Source: an uncultured Opitutaceae bacterium (lineage in GTDB: Bacteria; Verrucomicrobiota; Verrucomicrobiia; Opitutales; Opitutaceae). Taken from it: a stretch of 52,072 bases of DNA. Positions 1 to 9,427 of this stretch are shown piece after piece (the first letter of the stretch is position 1; each line of letters begins with the position of its first letter). Location: assembly GCA_903919205.1 (NCBI GenBank), contig CAIXHE010000122.1, forward strand, positions 1 through 52,072, written 5' to 3'. The translations under genes and the position numbers were made by a program. The notes under the pieces were generated by a model. That model saw only the letters and a program-made list of their open reading frames with translations. It had not been told where the DNA came from and made no database searches.

Positions 1-318
1 CCAGAGCGACATGAACCACTGCTGCACCTCCACCGCGAGCAGGTTCGATTTTCCGCCGTAGACCTCCATCTGGTATTCGTACTGCTTGGTGTTCTGCTCC
101 CGGGCGCGCAGGGCCGCGCTCGCCTTGTCGTCGGTGGCGACGCGGTAGACCCAGCCCGAGGCGACGGTTCCGGCGCCGAGGATCGCGTAGCCCAGGGAGT
201 AGAGGTTGCGCTGCGCGCGAAGCAGGCGGCGCTCGCGGTCCATCGCCTGGAGGGCGGCTTGCGGGGAAGGTGCGGCGGGCTCGGGCACGGGCGACCACCG
301 TTTCACGGCCGCGCGCAT
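1..318 (-). CDS. Hypothetical membrane protein, N-terminal part (runs off the window)
   Basis: An open frame on the minus strand runs from an ATG at 318 to the window edge without a stop, giving 106 residues. About 25 proline- and alanine-rich residues are followed by a basic stretch rich in Arg and then one hydrophobic segment (about residues 41-57, LYSLGYAILGAGTVASGW), which looks like a single membrane anchor. The remainder is polar with no motif I recognise. Synonymous positions are GC-rich as in neighbouring genes. Function is unknown. It is divergent from the ACT-domain gene, leaving 74 bp between the two starts. Confidence 0.6.
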   Translation of the reverse strand, partial: MRAAVKRWSPVPEPAAPSPQAALQAMDRERRLLRAQRNLYSLGYAILGAGTVASGWVYRVATDDKASAALRAREQNTKQYEYQMEVYGGKSNLLAVEVQQWFMSLW

Positions 319-392
319 TGTGCAACCCGATGCGAGCCCGCCCCCGGGCGGTTTGACGGGCCCTTGGACAGCCGCAAGAGTCCGGCACCATC

Positions 393-803
393 ATGCACTT
401 CGACATTGTCCGGCAGGTTTCGATCGCGCTTGAAAACCACCCCGGGGCGCTCCACCGGGCCGCCGCAGAGCTCGCCAGGAGCGGCATCAACATCCAGGGC
501 CTCTCGGTGCTCGACAGCATCGACCAGGGGGTCGTCCGCCTGCGCACCGACGACGCGCCGGCCGCGCGCCGCGTGCTGGAGGGGATCGGCCTCAAGCTGA
601 TGGAGGCCGACGTGTTCGAGTTCGACCTGCCCGACCGCCCGGGGAGGCTCGCGGAGGTCTGCCGCGCACTCGCCGAGGGCGGCGTCAACATCGACTACGC
701 CTACGGCTCGAGCCACGGCTCGACCCCGCGCATGCGGATGCTGCTGAAGGCCTCGCCGATCGAGCGTGCCAAGGCCATCTTCGAGCAGCTCCCCCCGGAG
801 TAG
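393..803 (+). CDS. Tandem ACT-domain protein
   Basis: 136 residues made of two ACT modules and nothing else. The first covers about residues 4-68 (ENHPGAL, then GINIQGLSV) and the second about 72-130 (LPDRPGRLAEV, then GGVNIDYAY). The DRPGRL and GVNI elements are the usual ligand-site loop and helix start of ACT domains, which bind amino acids. Stand-alone pairs of this kind are generally small-molecule sensors rather than enzymes; the ligand cannot be read from sequence. The stop is 4 bp before the next gene's ATG, so the two are probably co-transcribed. Confidence 0.85.
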   Translation: MHFDIVRQVSIALENHPGALHRAAAELARSGINIQGLSVLDSIDQGVVRLRTDDAPAARRVLEGIGLKLMEADVFEFDLPDRPGRLAEVCRALAEGGVNIDYAYGSSHGSTPRMRMLLKASPIERAKAIFEQLPPE

Positions 804-807
804 CGAA

Positions 808-1974
808 ATGGGGACACCGAATCCATCGACGGTCGGCATCCTCCCCGTGGGCGCCCTGGGCGTCGCGTTCTACCACCACTTGACCGGCGGGGCGCACGAG
901 CGCGATCCCGGCGTCACCTTCCTGTCGCGCCGAGGGGGCTCCGGGGGCGAACGCTGGCGGGAGGGCTCGAGCCTGGGCATCGAGACGGCGACGCAGGCCC
1001 GAGGCGTCCCGCTCAGCGGAAGGCTCGCGGGCACCCTCCCTTCCGCCGCCGCCCGGGGAGCGTTGCCGGACATCGTGCTCGTCTGCACCAACCCCGACCA
1101 GCTCTTCGACGTGGTCTCCGACTACGTGGCCGTCGTGGAGCACGAGCATCGCTGCGGCCGCCTCCTGCCCGGGGAGGCGCGGCTGCCCTGCCTGGTCCTC
1201 TGCGCCAACGGCATCTACTTCCAGCGGATACGCAGCAGCTTCATCGAGCTCCTCGAGGAGGCGACCCTGCTGGGGCGCCTGCCGGACCTCTGGCCGGACC
1301 TGATGCCGGCGGTCGTCGGGCGCCTGATGCGCGGCGTCACGCTGCAGACGGGGCTACGCCGCGGCTCGGGCGAGGCGGCCCTCTACCGGCCGGGTCCGCC
1401 CGGCCGCACGCAGCTGACCGGGGGCGACCGGCGGGCGCGCTCCGCTGCTGCCGCGCACCTGAAGGGCCGGGGGGCATGGTTCGAGGACGCGGCGGAGGTG
1501 CCCCCCACCCGCGTCGAGTTCAACAAGGCGCTCGTCAACCTCGCGATCAACGTCTTCGGCCAGTTGGAGGCCATCGGCCCCGACGGACGCTTCCGCGTGC
1601 TCACGGTCGGGCAGATCGGGGCCCCCTCGCAGCATGCGCGCATCTTCGGGCTCGTGGAGGCGGTCGTGAACGTGGGCCGCGGAGTCGGCGTCTACCGCGC
1701 CGAAGAGACCCCCCAGGCGATCTTCGAGGAAACCCTGACATGGATGCTGCCGGCGGCCGAGCACGTTCCCTCAAGCCTGCAGTGGCTCGAGCAGCAGATC
1801 TCGGCGGGGACACTCACGCCGGGCCTCACCCCGACCGAAAAGTGGCTGCTGCAGCCCCTCCAGCACTTCGCGCGCTCGCTCGGGGACCCGCGGGCGATCC
1901 AGTACTTCGAGGGCCTTGAGGGGCAGCTGACCGAGGCGATCGGGCGCGCTATGGCGCTCCAGCGGGGCCCCTAG
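808..1974 (+). CDS. Rossmann-fold protein resembling ketopantoate reductase, function unknown
   Basis: 388 residues from ATG 808; an in-frame ATG at 766 would overlap the ACT gene and is less likely. The N-terminus (VGILPVGALGVAFYHHL) has the beta-strand plus glycine loop of an NAD(P)-binding fold, followed by PDIVLVCTNPDQL, like the second strand region of PanE-type reductases. A later FNKALVNLAINVFGQL segment recalls the conserved Lys/Asn helix of that superfamily. It is longer than PanE (about 300 residues), so I do not call it a pantothenate enzyme. Closely follows the ACT-domain gene, which might sense its substrate or product (inference). Confidence 0.6.
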   Translation: MGTPNPSTVGILPVGALGVAFYHHLTGGAHERDPGVTFLSRRGGSGGERWREGSSLGIETATQARGVPLSGRLAGTLPSAAARGALPDIVLVCTNPDQLFDVVSDYVAVVEHEHRCGRLLPGEARLPCLVLCANGIYFQRIRSSFIELLEEATLLGRLPDLWPDLMPAVVGRLMRGVTLQTGLRRGSGEAALYRPGPPGRTQLTGGDRRARSAAAAHLKGRGAWFEDAAEVPPTRVEFNKALVNLAINVFGQLEAIGPDGRFRVLTVGQIGAPSQHARIFGLVEAVVNVGRGVGVYRAEETPQAIFEETLTWMLPAAEHVPSSLQWLEQQISAGTLTPGLTPTEKWLLQPLQHFARSLGDPRAIQYFEGLEGQLTEAIGRAMALQRGP

Positions 1975-2084
1975 GCGCCCAGTCGGCGCTTCACGCTGCC
2001 TTAATCCGCCCCCCTGTAGGGTGGGCCTGCAAACGCGGAGGGCCAGCCGCCCCCGCCCACCCAGGCCCCTATCACGAAACCTGC

Positions 2085-2438
2085 ATGAAGACACTGCCGA
2101 CCCTGTTCATCCTCGGCCTGGGCCTCTCCGCCCAGGCCCTCCGCGCTCAAACCGACACGCCAGGCGGGCCGCCGCCCGCGCCGCCCGCGGCGGCATCCAA
2201 GCCCGCGCCCACAATCCATGTGCTGCCGCCGGGCGCCGCCAAGCGCCTGAACCTGACCGCCGACCAGCAGAAGCAGCTGGCCGCGATCGAGGCCGAGGTC
2301 GCCGCCGAGATCGAGAAGGTGCTCACTCCTGCGCAGCTTGAGCAGCTAAAGCAGATGAGGCCCCCCCACCGCCGCCCCGGGAGCGAGGGGCCGCCGGACG
2401 GCCCCCCCGACGGGGAAGGACCCCCGCCGGGACGCTGA
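2085..2438 (+). CDS. Small secreted proline-rich protein, possibly Spy/CpxP-like
   Basis: 117 residues. Residues 1-22 are a clear Sec signal peptide (hydrophobic LFILGLGLSAQAL, cleavage near LRAQ). A Pro/Ala-rich linker follows, then a predicted helix (LNLTADQQKQLAAIEAEV, and LTPAQLEQLKQM), then a charged Gly/Pro tail. The LTxxQ-type repeats (LTADQ and LTPAQ) are the signature of Spy/CpxP-like periplasmic proteins, though the helical core is much shorter than in those chaperones. Likely periplasmic. Convergent with the ribonucleotide reductase gene, only 10 bp apart. Confidence 0.7.
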   Translation: MKTLPTLFILGLGLSAQALRAQTDTPGGPPPAPPAAASKPAPTIHVLPPGAAKRLNLTADQQKQLAAIEAEVAAEIEKVLTPAQLEQLKQMRPPHRRPGSEGPPDGPPDGEGPPPGR

Positions 2439-2448
2439 GCCCGCGCGA

Positions 2449-4527
2449 TCAGGCGATCTCGCAAGCGCCACCCGCACAGGCGACCACCTGCTTCAGCTCG
2501 GTGATGTCCTCCGACTCCTCGAGCTCGGTGTAATCCACCCTCTGATACGAGAGCCGGTTCCACTTCTCGATGTCCGATGCGGTCGTGAGGGCCTCCCGAG
2601 GCGCCTGCTCGTAGACCTTGTCGCCGCAGTCCTGCAGGAGCGCCACCCCGGTGAAGAGATGCCTGTGATTCCAGATGAAATCGGCCACGCCCGGCCATTC
2701 CTCGGGCCGGACCGTCACCGTGCACGAAACATTGTGATGGAGGCCCGGGGAGTACCGCTCGTGCCGCCGGCCGGCCTGGACCCAGTTCTCCTGGACCAGC
2801 CGGATGTACTCCAGGTGCTTCACCGCCGAGATCTCGTCCCGGTAGATCCCGAAGTCCGGACCCTCCACCGGGAACGTGATCACCTCGGTGCGCCCGTTGG
2901 GATCATAGACGCTTGGCTCGACCATACCGGGATTGGTTCCCCTGAAGTGCCGGTAGACCGGGTCGTGGATGTTGGCCTGGACGCGCCGGAAGTACCGGCG
3001 CGCGTGGTGCGGGTGCAGCCCGCTACTCGTGCCGAGGAGCAGGCTGGCCGTGCCTTCGGGCTTGACGCAGGTCGTGCGGGCCGCGGGCGAGATTCCGAGA
3101 GCGCGCGCGACCACGGCGTTGACGGCCTTGACAGTCGCAGCGCCCGCGCGCAGCACCTCCGGGTCGAGCAGCACGCTCGGGCGGTCCAGAATGCCGCAGA
3201 TGGACACCCCCAGGAGAGCCTCGCGCTCGGTGATCACGCGCGAGACCGGTGAGAGGTAGTCGAACTCGGTGTAGCCCGCCTGGAGCGTGCCGATCACGGC
3301 CGCGTGGGTGCAGAGCCTCAAGAAATCCTCTCGGGACTCCACCGCGGCAGCGGAGATGGTGCTCAGGTTGCAAAACTGCACGCCGGTCAGCACGTCGCCG
3401 AGCTCCGCCCGGCCGCTGTAGCCCAGTTCCCTCAGCCTCGCCTGGGCGGCCTCGTCGACCACGAGGCGCGGATGCAGCCCGATCTCGACGCAGGGGTTGG
3501 CACCGTACTCGGTGCTCTCGACGAAATAGAAGCCCGGCTCGCCGAACTGCTTCTGCTGCTCAAAGAGGGCGTCGAACTGCCCCCGTGCGGCGCTCACGCG
3601 CTCGATCACGGCGGAGTTGTTGCTGGCAGCGCGCTGCGGGTTCTCAGAGAACCAATTGCCCGTCTTTGCGGCGGCCATGTCGGCGTCGTCGGACGAGAAC
3701 AGGCAGATGGTCGCCGAGCGGCGCACGCCGCCCGAGAGCACGGCCTTGGCGGCCCACATGAGGATGTCGTAGACCTCGACCGTGCGCAGCGAGCGGCCGG
3801 CCGCGCCCCGCACGATCCCCTCGATCCGGCTGAGCGAGTGGAAGAGCGGCTGGGGGCCGGGCGCTCGGCCGCCCGAGGTCCTGAGCGGCGCGCCGGCCGG
3901 CCGGATCATCGAGTAGTCGAACTGCACCCGCTGGCCGTCGATCGCATAGGTGATCAGGGTGTCGAGCGCGTCGGCCCACCCCTCGATCGTGTCGCGAATG
4001 AAGTAGGTCACCTCCGGCAGGTCCTCCCTGCGGGCGGCGAGGCTCGGGAGCTTGGCCACATGGTGTTTCTGCACGGAGAAACCTACCCCGCAGCCGCACA
4101 GCAGCAGGTAGAAGGCCTCCCGGAAGGCCTCCACCCGGTCGATGTACATGAAGCAGCAGTTGTAGATGCGCGCGTGCTTCGTGAGCACGGCCTTGCCGCC
4201 GAACTGGAGCGAGCGCATCGAGGGCAGGACCTCCCGGCGCTCCACGGCCGCGAAGGCCTCGCGCACGAGCCCGTGGAGGCCCTCCAGGCCGTCCAGGCCC
4301 TTGAAGTCGGCGAGCTCCACGTCGCCCTGGGCGAACGCCGCGAGCTTCGCCTCGGCCAGGCTGCGCTCCGGGTAGTGCTCGAGGTGCATGTCGCGCACGC
4401 GCGCGACGGCCTCCGACCAGGATTCACGGCGGCGCTTCTCGGGGGAATAGCGGGCGTAGCGGGAGATGGCTATGAAGTCCTCAAGGCCGTTCTCGGGGTG
4501 ACTGACGGGATTCGATTCAGCGGACAT
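2449..4527 (-). CDS. nrdJ: Adenosylcobalamin-dependent (class II) ribonucleotide reductase
   Basis: 692 residues, monomeric RTPR-like class II enzyme that reduces ribonucleotides with a 5'-deoxyadenosyl radical from B12. The NPCVE motif gives the thiyl-radical Cys346 and Glu348. Cys386 (QFCNL) and Cys124/Cys125 (YNCCF) fit the active-site redox pair, and the C-terminal CAGGACEIA supplies the shuttle pair Cys684/Cys689. The loop between Cys346 and Cys386 is about 40 residues, longer than the 11 in the Lactobacillus enzyme. I chose ATG 4527 (MSAESNP); an upstream ATG at 4641 would put 38 unconserved residues through the promoter and one NrdR box. No activating or small subunit gene is nearby, as expected for class II. 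Confidence 0.93.
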   Translation of the reverse strand: MSAESNPVSHPENGLEDFIAISRYARYSPEKRRRESWSEAVARVRDMHLEHYPERSLAEAKLAAFAQGDVELADFKGLDGLEGLHGLVREAFAAVERREVLPSMRSLQFGGKAVLTKHARIYNCCFMYIDRVEAFREAFYLLLCGCGVGFSVQKHHVAKLPSLAARREDLPEVTYFIRDTIEGWADALDTLITYAIDGQRVQFDYSMIRPAGAPLRTSGGRAPGPQPLFHSLSRIEGIVRGAAGRSLRTVEVYDILMWAAKAVLSGGVRRSATICLFSSDDADMAAAKTGNWFSENPQRAASNNSAVIERVSAARGQFDALFEQQKQFGEPGFYFVESTEYGANPCVEIGLHPRLVVDEAAQARLRELGYSGRAELGDVLTGVQFCNLSTISAAAVESREDFLRLCTHAAVIGTLQAGYTEFDYLSPVSRVITEREALLGVSICGILDRPSVLLDPEVLRAGAATVKAVNAVVARALGISPAARTTCVKPEGTASLLLGTSSGLHPHHARRYFRRVQANIHDPVYRHFRGTNPGMVEPSVYDPNGRTEVITFPVEGPDFGIYRDEISAVKHLEYIRLVQENWVQAGRRHERYSPGLHHNVSCTVTVRPEEWPGVADFIWNHRHLFTGVALLQDCGDKVYEQAPREALTTASDIEKWNRLSYQRVDYTELEESEDITELKQVVACAGGACEIA

Positions 4528-4610
4528 GGCTAGTGTGGGTGACGAGGGAGAAACCAGAGTAAGGAGGTGCGCGGGGGGCATTGGCCGGCCGTGTCGGACC
4601 TCCGGGGCGA

Positions 4611-4626
4611 CCACTACATATAGTGA
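4611..4626 (-). promoter_or_regulatory. NrdR box 1 (promoter-proximal)
   Basis: The 16-mer CCACTACATATAGTGA is a near-perfect inverted repeat centred between 4618 and 4619. It fits the NrdR-box consensus acaCwAtATaTwGtgt at all but a few outer or weak positions. It overlaps the likely -10 element of nrdJ, where a repressor would block transcription. Confidence 0.8.
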
Positions 4627-4641
4627 AAAAAGCTCCGTCAA
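4613..4641 (-). promoter_or_regulatory. Candidate sigma70-type promoter of nrdJ
   Basis: On the minus strand TTGACG (4641-4636) is followed after 17 bp by TGTAGT (4618-4613). The -35 matches five of six consensus bases and the -10 four of six. The -10 lies inside NrdR box 1 and the -35 touches box 2, so the geometry suits repression. The 5' leader would be about 80 nt; I saw no B12-box (GCCACTG) or other cobalamin riboswitch feature in it. Confidence 0.5.
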
Positions 4642-4657
4642 CTACTACCGGTAGTGG
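4642..4657 (-). promoter_or_regulatory. NrdR box 2 (promoter-distal)
   Basis: This box lies within an 18-bp palindrome (4641-4658) broken by one mismatch pair, with core CTACCGGTAG. Its centre is 31 bp from that of box 1, leaving a 15-bp spacer. Paired NrdR boxes are known to sit on the same helix face with 15-16 bp between them. The centre departs from the AT-rich consensus but the CTA...TAG arms are intact. Confidence 0.72.
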
Positions 4658-4784
4658 TATCCAGGTATTAATTTTCCTGATCTTGACGCCCGCATTGAGA
4701 GCAAGTGCGCCCCATTGCCCCGTGGACGCGGGGTCCAATCCTCCCTCCGGGGCGCGTCCGCAATCGCAGCAAAGGGAACGCAAC

Positions 4785-4824
4785 AAAAAGGCCGGCTAAG
4801 CCCCGCTGGGGAGGCTTGCCGGCC
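4785..4824 (-). terminator. Rho-independent terminator of metK-ahcY
   Basis: GGCTTGCCGGCC (4813-4824) pairs with GGCCGGCTAAGCC (4790-4802), giving a 12-bp GC-rich stem with one bulged base and a loop of about 10 nt. On the minus strand it is followed by TTTTTGTTG. It begins 49 bp after the ahcY stop codon. The rest of the 346-bp gap 4528-4873 holds the nrdJ promoter, the NrdR boxes and no further gene. Confidence 0.88.
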
Positions 4825-4873
4825 CTTGGATTCATGCCGCCGCGAGCCCCGGGGCACGCGGCGCGCAGGGCGA

Positions 4874-6307
4874 TTAGTAACGATAATGCTCGGGCTTGTA
4901 CGGGCCGCCGACGGGCACGCCCAGGTACTTGGCCTGATTCTCGCTCAGCACCGTCAGCTTCACCCCGATCCGATCGAGGTGGAGGCGCGCGACCTCCTCG
5001 TCCAGGTGCTTCGGCAGGCGGTACACGCCGGCCTTGTAGGTGTCCTTGTTGGCCCACAGGTCGAGCTGCGCGAGCGTCTGGTTCGCGAAGCTGGTCGACA
5101 TGACGAACGACGGGTGGCCCGTCGCGCAGCCGAGGTTCACGAGGCGGCCCTCGGCGAGCAGGTAGATCGTGCGTCCGCTCGGGAGCGTGAAGGCGTCGTA
5201 CTGCGGCTTGATGTTCACCCGCTTGACGCCGGCAGCCTTGTAGAGCCGGTCGACCTGGATCTCGTTGTCGAAGTGGCCGATGTTGCAGACGATCGCCTGG
5301 TCCTTCATGCCGAGCAGGTGCTCGAGCGTGATCACGTCGCAGTTGCCCGTCGTCGTGACGTAGATGTCGGCCGAGGCGAGGGCGCTCTCGACGGTGTTGA
5401 CCTCGAAGCCCTCCATCGCCGCCTGCAGGGCGTTGATGGGGTCGACCTCGGTGACGATCACCCGGGCGCCGAAGCCGCGAAGCGAGTGCGCGCTGCCCTT
5501 GCCCACGTCGCCGTAGCCGCAGACGACGGCGACCTTGCCCGCGATCATCACGTCGGTGGCGCGCTTGAGACCGTCGGCCAGGGACTCGCGGCAGCCGTAG
5601 AGGTTGTCGAACTTGGACTTCGTGACGGAGTCGTTCACGTTGATGGCCGGCACGAGCAGCTTGCCCTTCTCGTGGAGCTGATAGAGGCGGTGGACGCCCG
5701 TCGTCGTCTCCTCGGAGACGCCGCGCCAGTCCTTGACCAGCTCGTGGAAGATGAAGGGGGACTCGGCGTGGATCTTCTTGAGGAGCGCCTTGATGACGCC
5801 CTCCTCGTGGGAACCCGAGGGGGTGTTGACCCAGTCGCTGCCCTCCTCGAGCTCGTAGCCCTTGTGCAGGAGCAGGGTCACGTCGCCGCCGTCGTCGACC
5901 ACCATCTGGGGTCCCTTGCCATCCGGGTGGACGACCGCGCGCCAGGTGAGGTCCCAGTACTCCTCGAGCGTCTCGCCCTTCCAGGCGAACACAGGGACGC
6001 CGGCCTTGGCGATCGCCGCCGCCGCGTGGTCCTGCGTCGAGAAGATGTTGCACGTCGCCCAGCGCACGGAGGCGCCGAGCTCGACGAGCGTCTCGATCAG
6101 GACGGCCGTCTGGATCGTCATGTGGAGCGATCCGGTGATGCGGACGCCCTTGAGGGGCTTCTTGGCCCCGAACTTCTTGCGGATCGCAATCAGGCCGGGC
6201 ATCTCGTGCTCGGCGATGGTGATCTCTTTGCGGCCCCACTCGGCGAGGGAGATGTCCTTGACGAGGTAGTCTTGGGCGGGGGCGATGGCGGTGGCGGATG
6301 AGGGCAT
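4874..6307 (-). CDS. ahcY: Adenosylhomocysteinase (S-adenosyl-L-homocysteine hydrolase)
   Basis: 477 residues, cytosolic NAD-dependent tetrameric enzyme that splits S-adenosylhomocysteine into adenosine and homocysteine, relieving product inhibition of methyltransferases. The NAD-binding loop is [16 protein letters not shown], and the family's C-terminal signature is present as YKPEHYRY. The length (bacterial enzymes are about 430-480 residues) shows the insert common in bacterial forms. AAAGGAA lies about 10 nt upstream of ATG 6307. It starts 31 bp after the metK stop, so the two enzymes of the activated methyl cycle form one transcription unit closed by the terminator at 4785-4824. Confidence 0.97.
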   Translation of the reverse strand: MPSSATAIAPAQDYLVKDISLAEWGRKEITIAEHEMPGLIAIRKKFGAKKPLKGVRITGSLHMTIQTAVLIETLVELGASVRWATCNIFSTQDHAAAAIAKAGVPVFAWKGETLEEYWDLTWRAVVHPDGKGPQMVVDDGGDVTLLLHKGYELEEGSDWVNTPSGSHEEGVIKALLKKIHAESPFIFHELVKDWRGVSEETTTGVHRLYQLHEKGKLLVPAINVNDSVTKSKFDNLYGCRESLADGLKRATDVMIAGKVAVVCGYGDVGKGSAHSLRGFGARVIVTEVDPINALQAAMEGFEVNTVESALASADIYVTTTGNCDVITLEHLLGMKDQAIVCNIGHFDNEIQVDRLYKAAGVKRVNIKPQYDAFTLPSGRTIYLLAEGRLVNLGCATGHPSFVMSTSFANQTLAQLDLWANKDTYKAGVYRLPKHLDEEVARLHLDRIGVKLTVLSENQAKYLGVPVGGPYKPEHYRY

Positions 6308-6338
6308 AGTGGTGGTTTCCTTTGGATGGGGTTCGGGT

Positions 6339-7505
<1,167 letters not shown>

Positions 7506-7565
7506 GTGAATTCGACTGGAGGGCGACCAGCGAAACCGGTCCGCTCGGCCTGATGCAAGCCTAAT

Positions 7566-7581
7566 ATCAACATATCTTGAT
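7566..7581. promoter_or_regulatory. Operator-like inverted repeat upstream of metK
   Basis: ATCAA-CATATC-TTGAT, two perfect 5-bp arms with a 6-bp AT-rich centre, stands 61-76 bp upstream of the metK start in an otherwise GC-rich region. ArsR-family repressors bind repeats of this general form, and an ArsR-family protein, SahR, controls metK and ahcY in some Proteobacteria. Which protein binds here is unknown. It could alternatively serve the divergent kinase gene. Confidence 0.4.
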
Positions 7582-7679
7582 TTTGTGATGCGAGCACTTG
7601 AACGACGGGCGATTCTGCCCATCGTATTCTTCTGGCCTGCGGCGCTCGGGCGCTGTCTTATATGGGCTAAAGCCACTAA

Positions 7680-8822
7680 ATGGATGATCCTTTGACACAA
7701 CCGTCCATCGACCTGAAAGGCAGGCGGATACTCGCGGTCGACGACGACCGCATCAACCTGCGGATCATCGGGGGGATCCTGCGCCACGAGGGCTATGAGA
7801 TCGCCGAGGCGGCCTCTGGGGAGCAGGCCCTTGAGCTCTACCCGTCCTTCCAGCCCAACCTGGTGCTGCTCGACGTCATGATGCCCGGGATCGATGGCTT
7901 CACCACCTGCCGCACCTTAAAGCGAACGTATGGCGACAAGTGCGCGCCGGTCATCTTCGTGACGGCGAAGAGCGAGGCGGACGACGTGGTGACCGGCTTC
8001 GACGCGGGCGGCGTGGACTACCTCGCCAAGCCGTTCCGGCCCAAGGAGGTGGTGGCGCGCATCCGCACCCACCTCAGCAACCAGCAGCTGGTCGAGCAGC
8101 AGAAGATGCTGGTGGACCAGCTTTCCAAGGCGAACTCCGCAAAGGACCGCTTCCTCGGCATGTGCGCCCACGACCTGCGCAACCCCCTCTCGTCCATCCG
8201 GGGGCTGGCCGAGCTGATGGGCGAGGGAGCCATCGGCGCGATCACGAACGAGCAGAAGGAGATCGTCCAGACGATCCACGGCGCCAGCCAGTCCATGCTG
8301 CAGCTCGTCAACGAGCTCCTCGACGTTGCGACGATCGAGGCCGGCCACCTGAAGCTTGTGAAGGAGCCCACCAACGTCGTCGAGATCGTCGAGCGCTCGG
8401 TGCACCTTAGCAACATCGAGGCCGCCAAGAAGAACACGAAGATCGAGCTCGTGCGGATCCCGGTCGACCCGATCGTGGACATCGACCGCAACAAGATCCG
8501 CCAGGTGGTCGACAACCTGATCAGCAACGCCGTCAAGTATTCCCCCAAGGGCTCGGTCATCACGGTGACGATCCACTCCAACGGGTCGATCGCGGGCTTC
8601 GCCGTGCGCGACAACGGCCCGGGCATCCCGGAGAGCGAGCGGCACAAGCTCTTCAAGGACTACGGCCGGCTCTCGGTCCAGCCGACCGGCGGCGAGAAGA
8701 GCACCGGCCTCGGGCTCGCCATCTGCCGCAAGATCGTCGAGGCGCACAGCGGCACGATCGGGGTCGACAACCCCGGCGAGCGCGGCGCGGTGTTCGTCGT
8801 CAGCCTGCCGCTGTCCAAATGA
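7680..8822 (+). CDS. Response regulator-histidine kinase hybrid (REC-HisKA-HATPase)
   Basis: 380 residues, no membrane segment, so cytosolic. An N-terminal receiver (about 15-132) has the acidic pocket DDD at 21-23, phosphoacceptor Asp65 (LLDVMMPG) and Lys118 (AKPF). A short coiled linker leads to HisKA with His164 ([11 protein letters not shown]), then HATPase_c with the N box ([11 protein letters not shown]), G1 (DNGPGIP) and G2 (STGLGLAI). The receiver before the kinase suggests that an upstream phosphodonor controls its activity. It overlaps the following receiver gene at ATGA. TTATAT at 7658-7663 could be a -10, but I see no matching -35. Confidence 0.9.
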   Translation: MDDPLTQPSIDLKGRRILAVDDDRINLRIIGGILRHEGYEIAEAASGEQALELYPSFQPNLVLLDVMMPGIDGFTTCRTLKRTYGDKCAPVIFVTAKSEADDVVTGFDAGGVDYLAKPFRPKEVVARIRTHLSNQQLVEQQKMLVDQLSKANSAKDRFLGMCAHDLRNPLSSIRGLAELMGEGAIGAITNEQKEIVQTIHGASQSMLQLVNELLDVATIEAGHLKLVKEPTNVVEIVERSVHLSNIEAAKKNTKIELVRIPVDPIVDIDRNKIRQVVDNLISNAVKYSPKGSVITVTIHSNGSIAGFAVRDNGPGIPESERHKLFKDYGRLSVQPTGGEKSTGLGLAICRKIVEAHSGTIGVDNPGERGAVFVVSLPLSK

Positions 8823-9229
8823 ACTTCAACGGGAGCATCCTGCTCGTCGACGACGAGGCGCACATCCGCAAGTTCATCTCCCTCTTGCTTCGACACCTCG
8901 GGGTGGACCGGATCTTCGAGGCGCCGAACGGCGCGGAGGCGATCGCTATCTACAAGCGCGAGCAGCCGGACCTCGTGATGCTCGACGTCAACATGCCGCA
9001 GATGGACGGCATCGAGACGCTGAGGGCGCTGAAGGAGATCAACCCGGACTGCGTCGTCGTGATGCTCACGTCCCTCGCCAACCGCCAGACGATCATCGAC
9101 GCCTCCTCGCTCGGTGCCGCCAACTACATCCGAAAGGACGCCCCGCCCGAGGACATCGGCCGCGCGCTCTCGGAGACGATCGACCAGTGCTTCGAGCCGG
9201 ACGACTCGGGGGACGGTTCCGCCCTCTAG
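8819..9229 (+). CDS. Single-domain response regulator (CheY-like)
   Basis: 136 residues: one receiver domain with DDE at 11-13, phosphoacceptor Asp56 (MLDVNMPQMDG), a Thr/Ser switch region (MLTSLAN) and a C-terminal acidic tail. Position 109-ish reads RKDAPP, so the conserved Lys is followed by Asp rather than the usual Pro. No DNA-binding or enzymatic output domain. The 4-bp overlap with the upstream kinase gene implies translational coupling and a cognate pair. It may act by protein contact, for instance on the downstream ATPase (inference). Confidence 0.9.
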   Translation: MNFNGSILLVDDEAHIRKFISLLLRHLGVDRIFEAPNGAEAIAIYKREQPDLVMLDVNMPQMDGIETLRALKEINPDCVVVMLTSLANRQTIIDASSLGAANYIRKDAPPEDIGRALSETIDQCFEPDDSGDGSAL

Positions 9230-9232
9230 CCC

Positions 9233-9427
9233 ATGCAGGACTCCCCAAAAGACGACACGCCCCCGCCCGGTGAGCTCCGGGAGGTGCGCTACTCCCTCCC
9301 CGAGATGCTGGCCGAGATCGACAAGGAGCGGAAGTCTGCGTCCTTCGCGATGGAGAAGCTCGAGCAGTCGGAGATCGGCAAGCTTTTCAAGGCGAGGAAA
9401 CCCACCCGTGTTAAGCCCAAGAGTTGA
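9233..9427 (+). CDS. Small hydrophilic protein in the phosphorelay/ATPase operon
   Basis: 64 residues, strongly charged, with a probable helix over residues 20-55 (SLPEMLAEIDKERKSASFAM) and a basic tail (ARKPTRVKPKS). No known domain. It starts 3 bp after the receiver gene's stop and its last 20 bp overlap the GTG start of the ATPase gene; that tight spacing is the main support for its being real. It could be an adaptor between regulator and ATPase, but nothing in the sequence proves it. Confidence 0.6.
   Translation: MQDSPKDDTPPPGELREVRYSLPEMLAEIDKERKSASFAMEKLEQSEIGKLFKARKPTRVKPKS

Noticed and set aside
4528..4610. Cobalamin riboswitch in the nrdJ leader
   Set aside because: No B12-box-like GCCACTG and too little structured sequence; the NrdR boxes explain regulation better.
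7506..7679. SAM or SAH riboswitch ahead of metK
   Set aside because: I could not find the conserved core strings or a following terminator hairpin.
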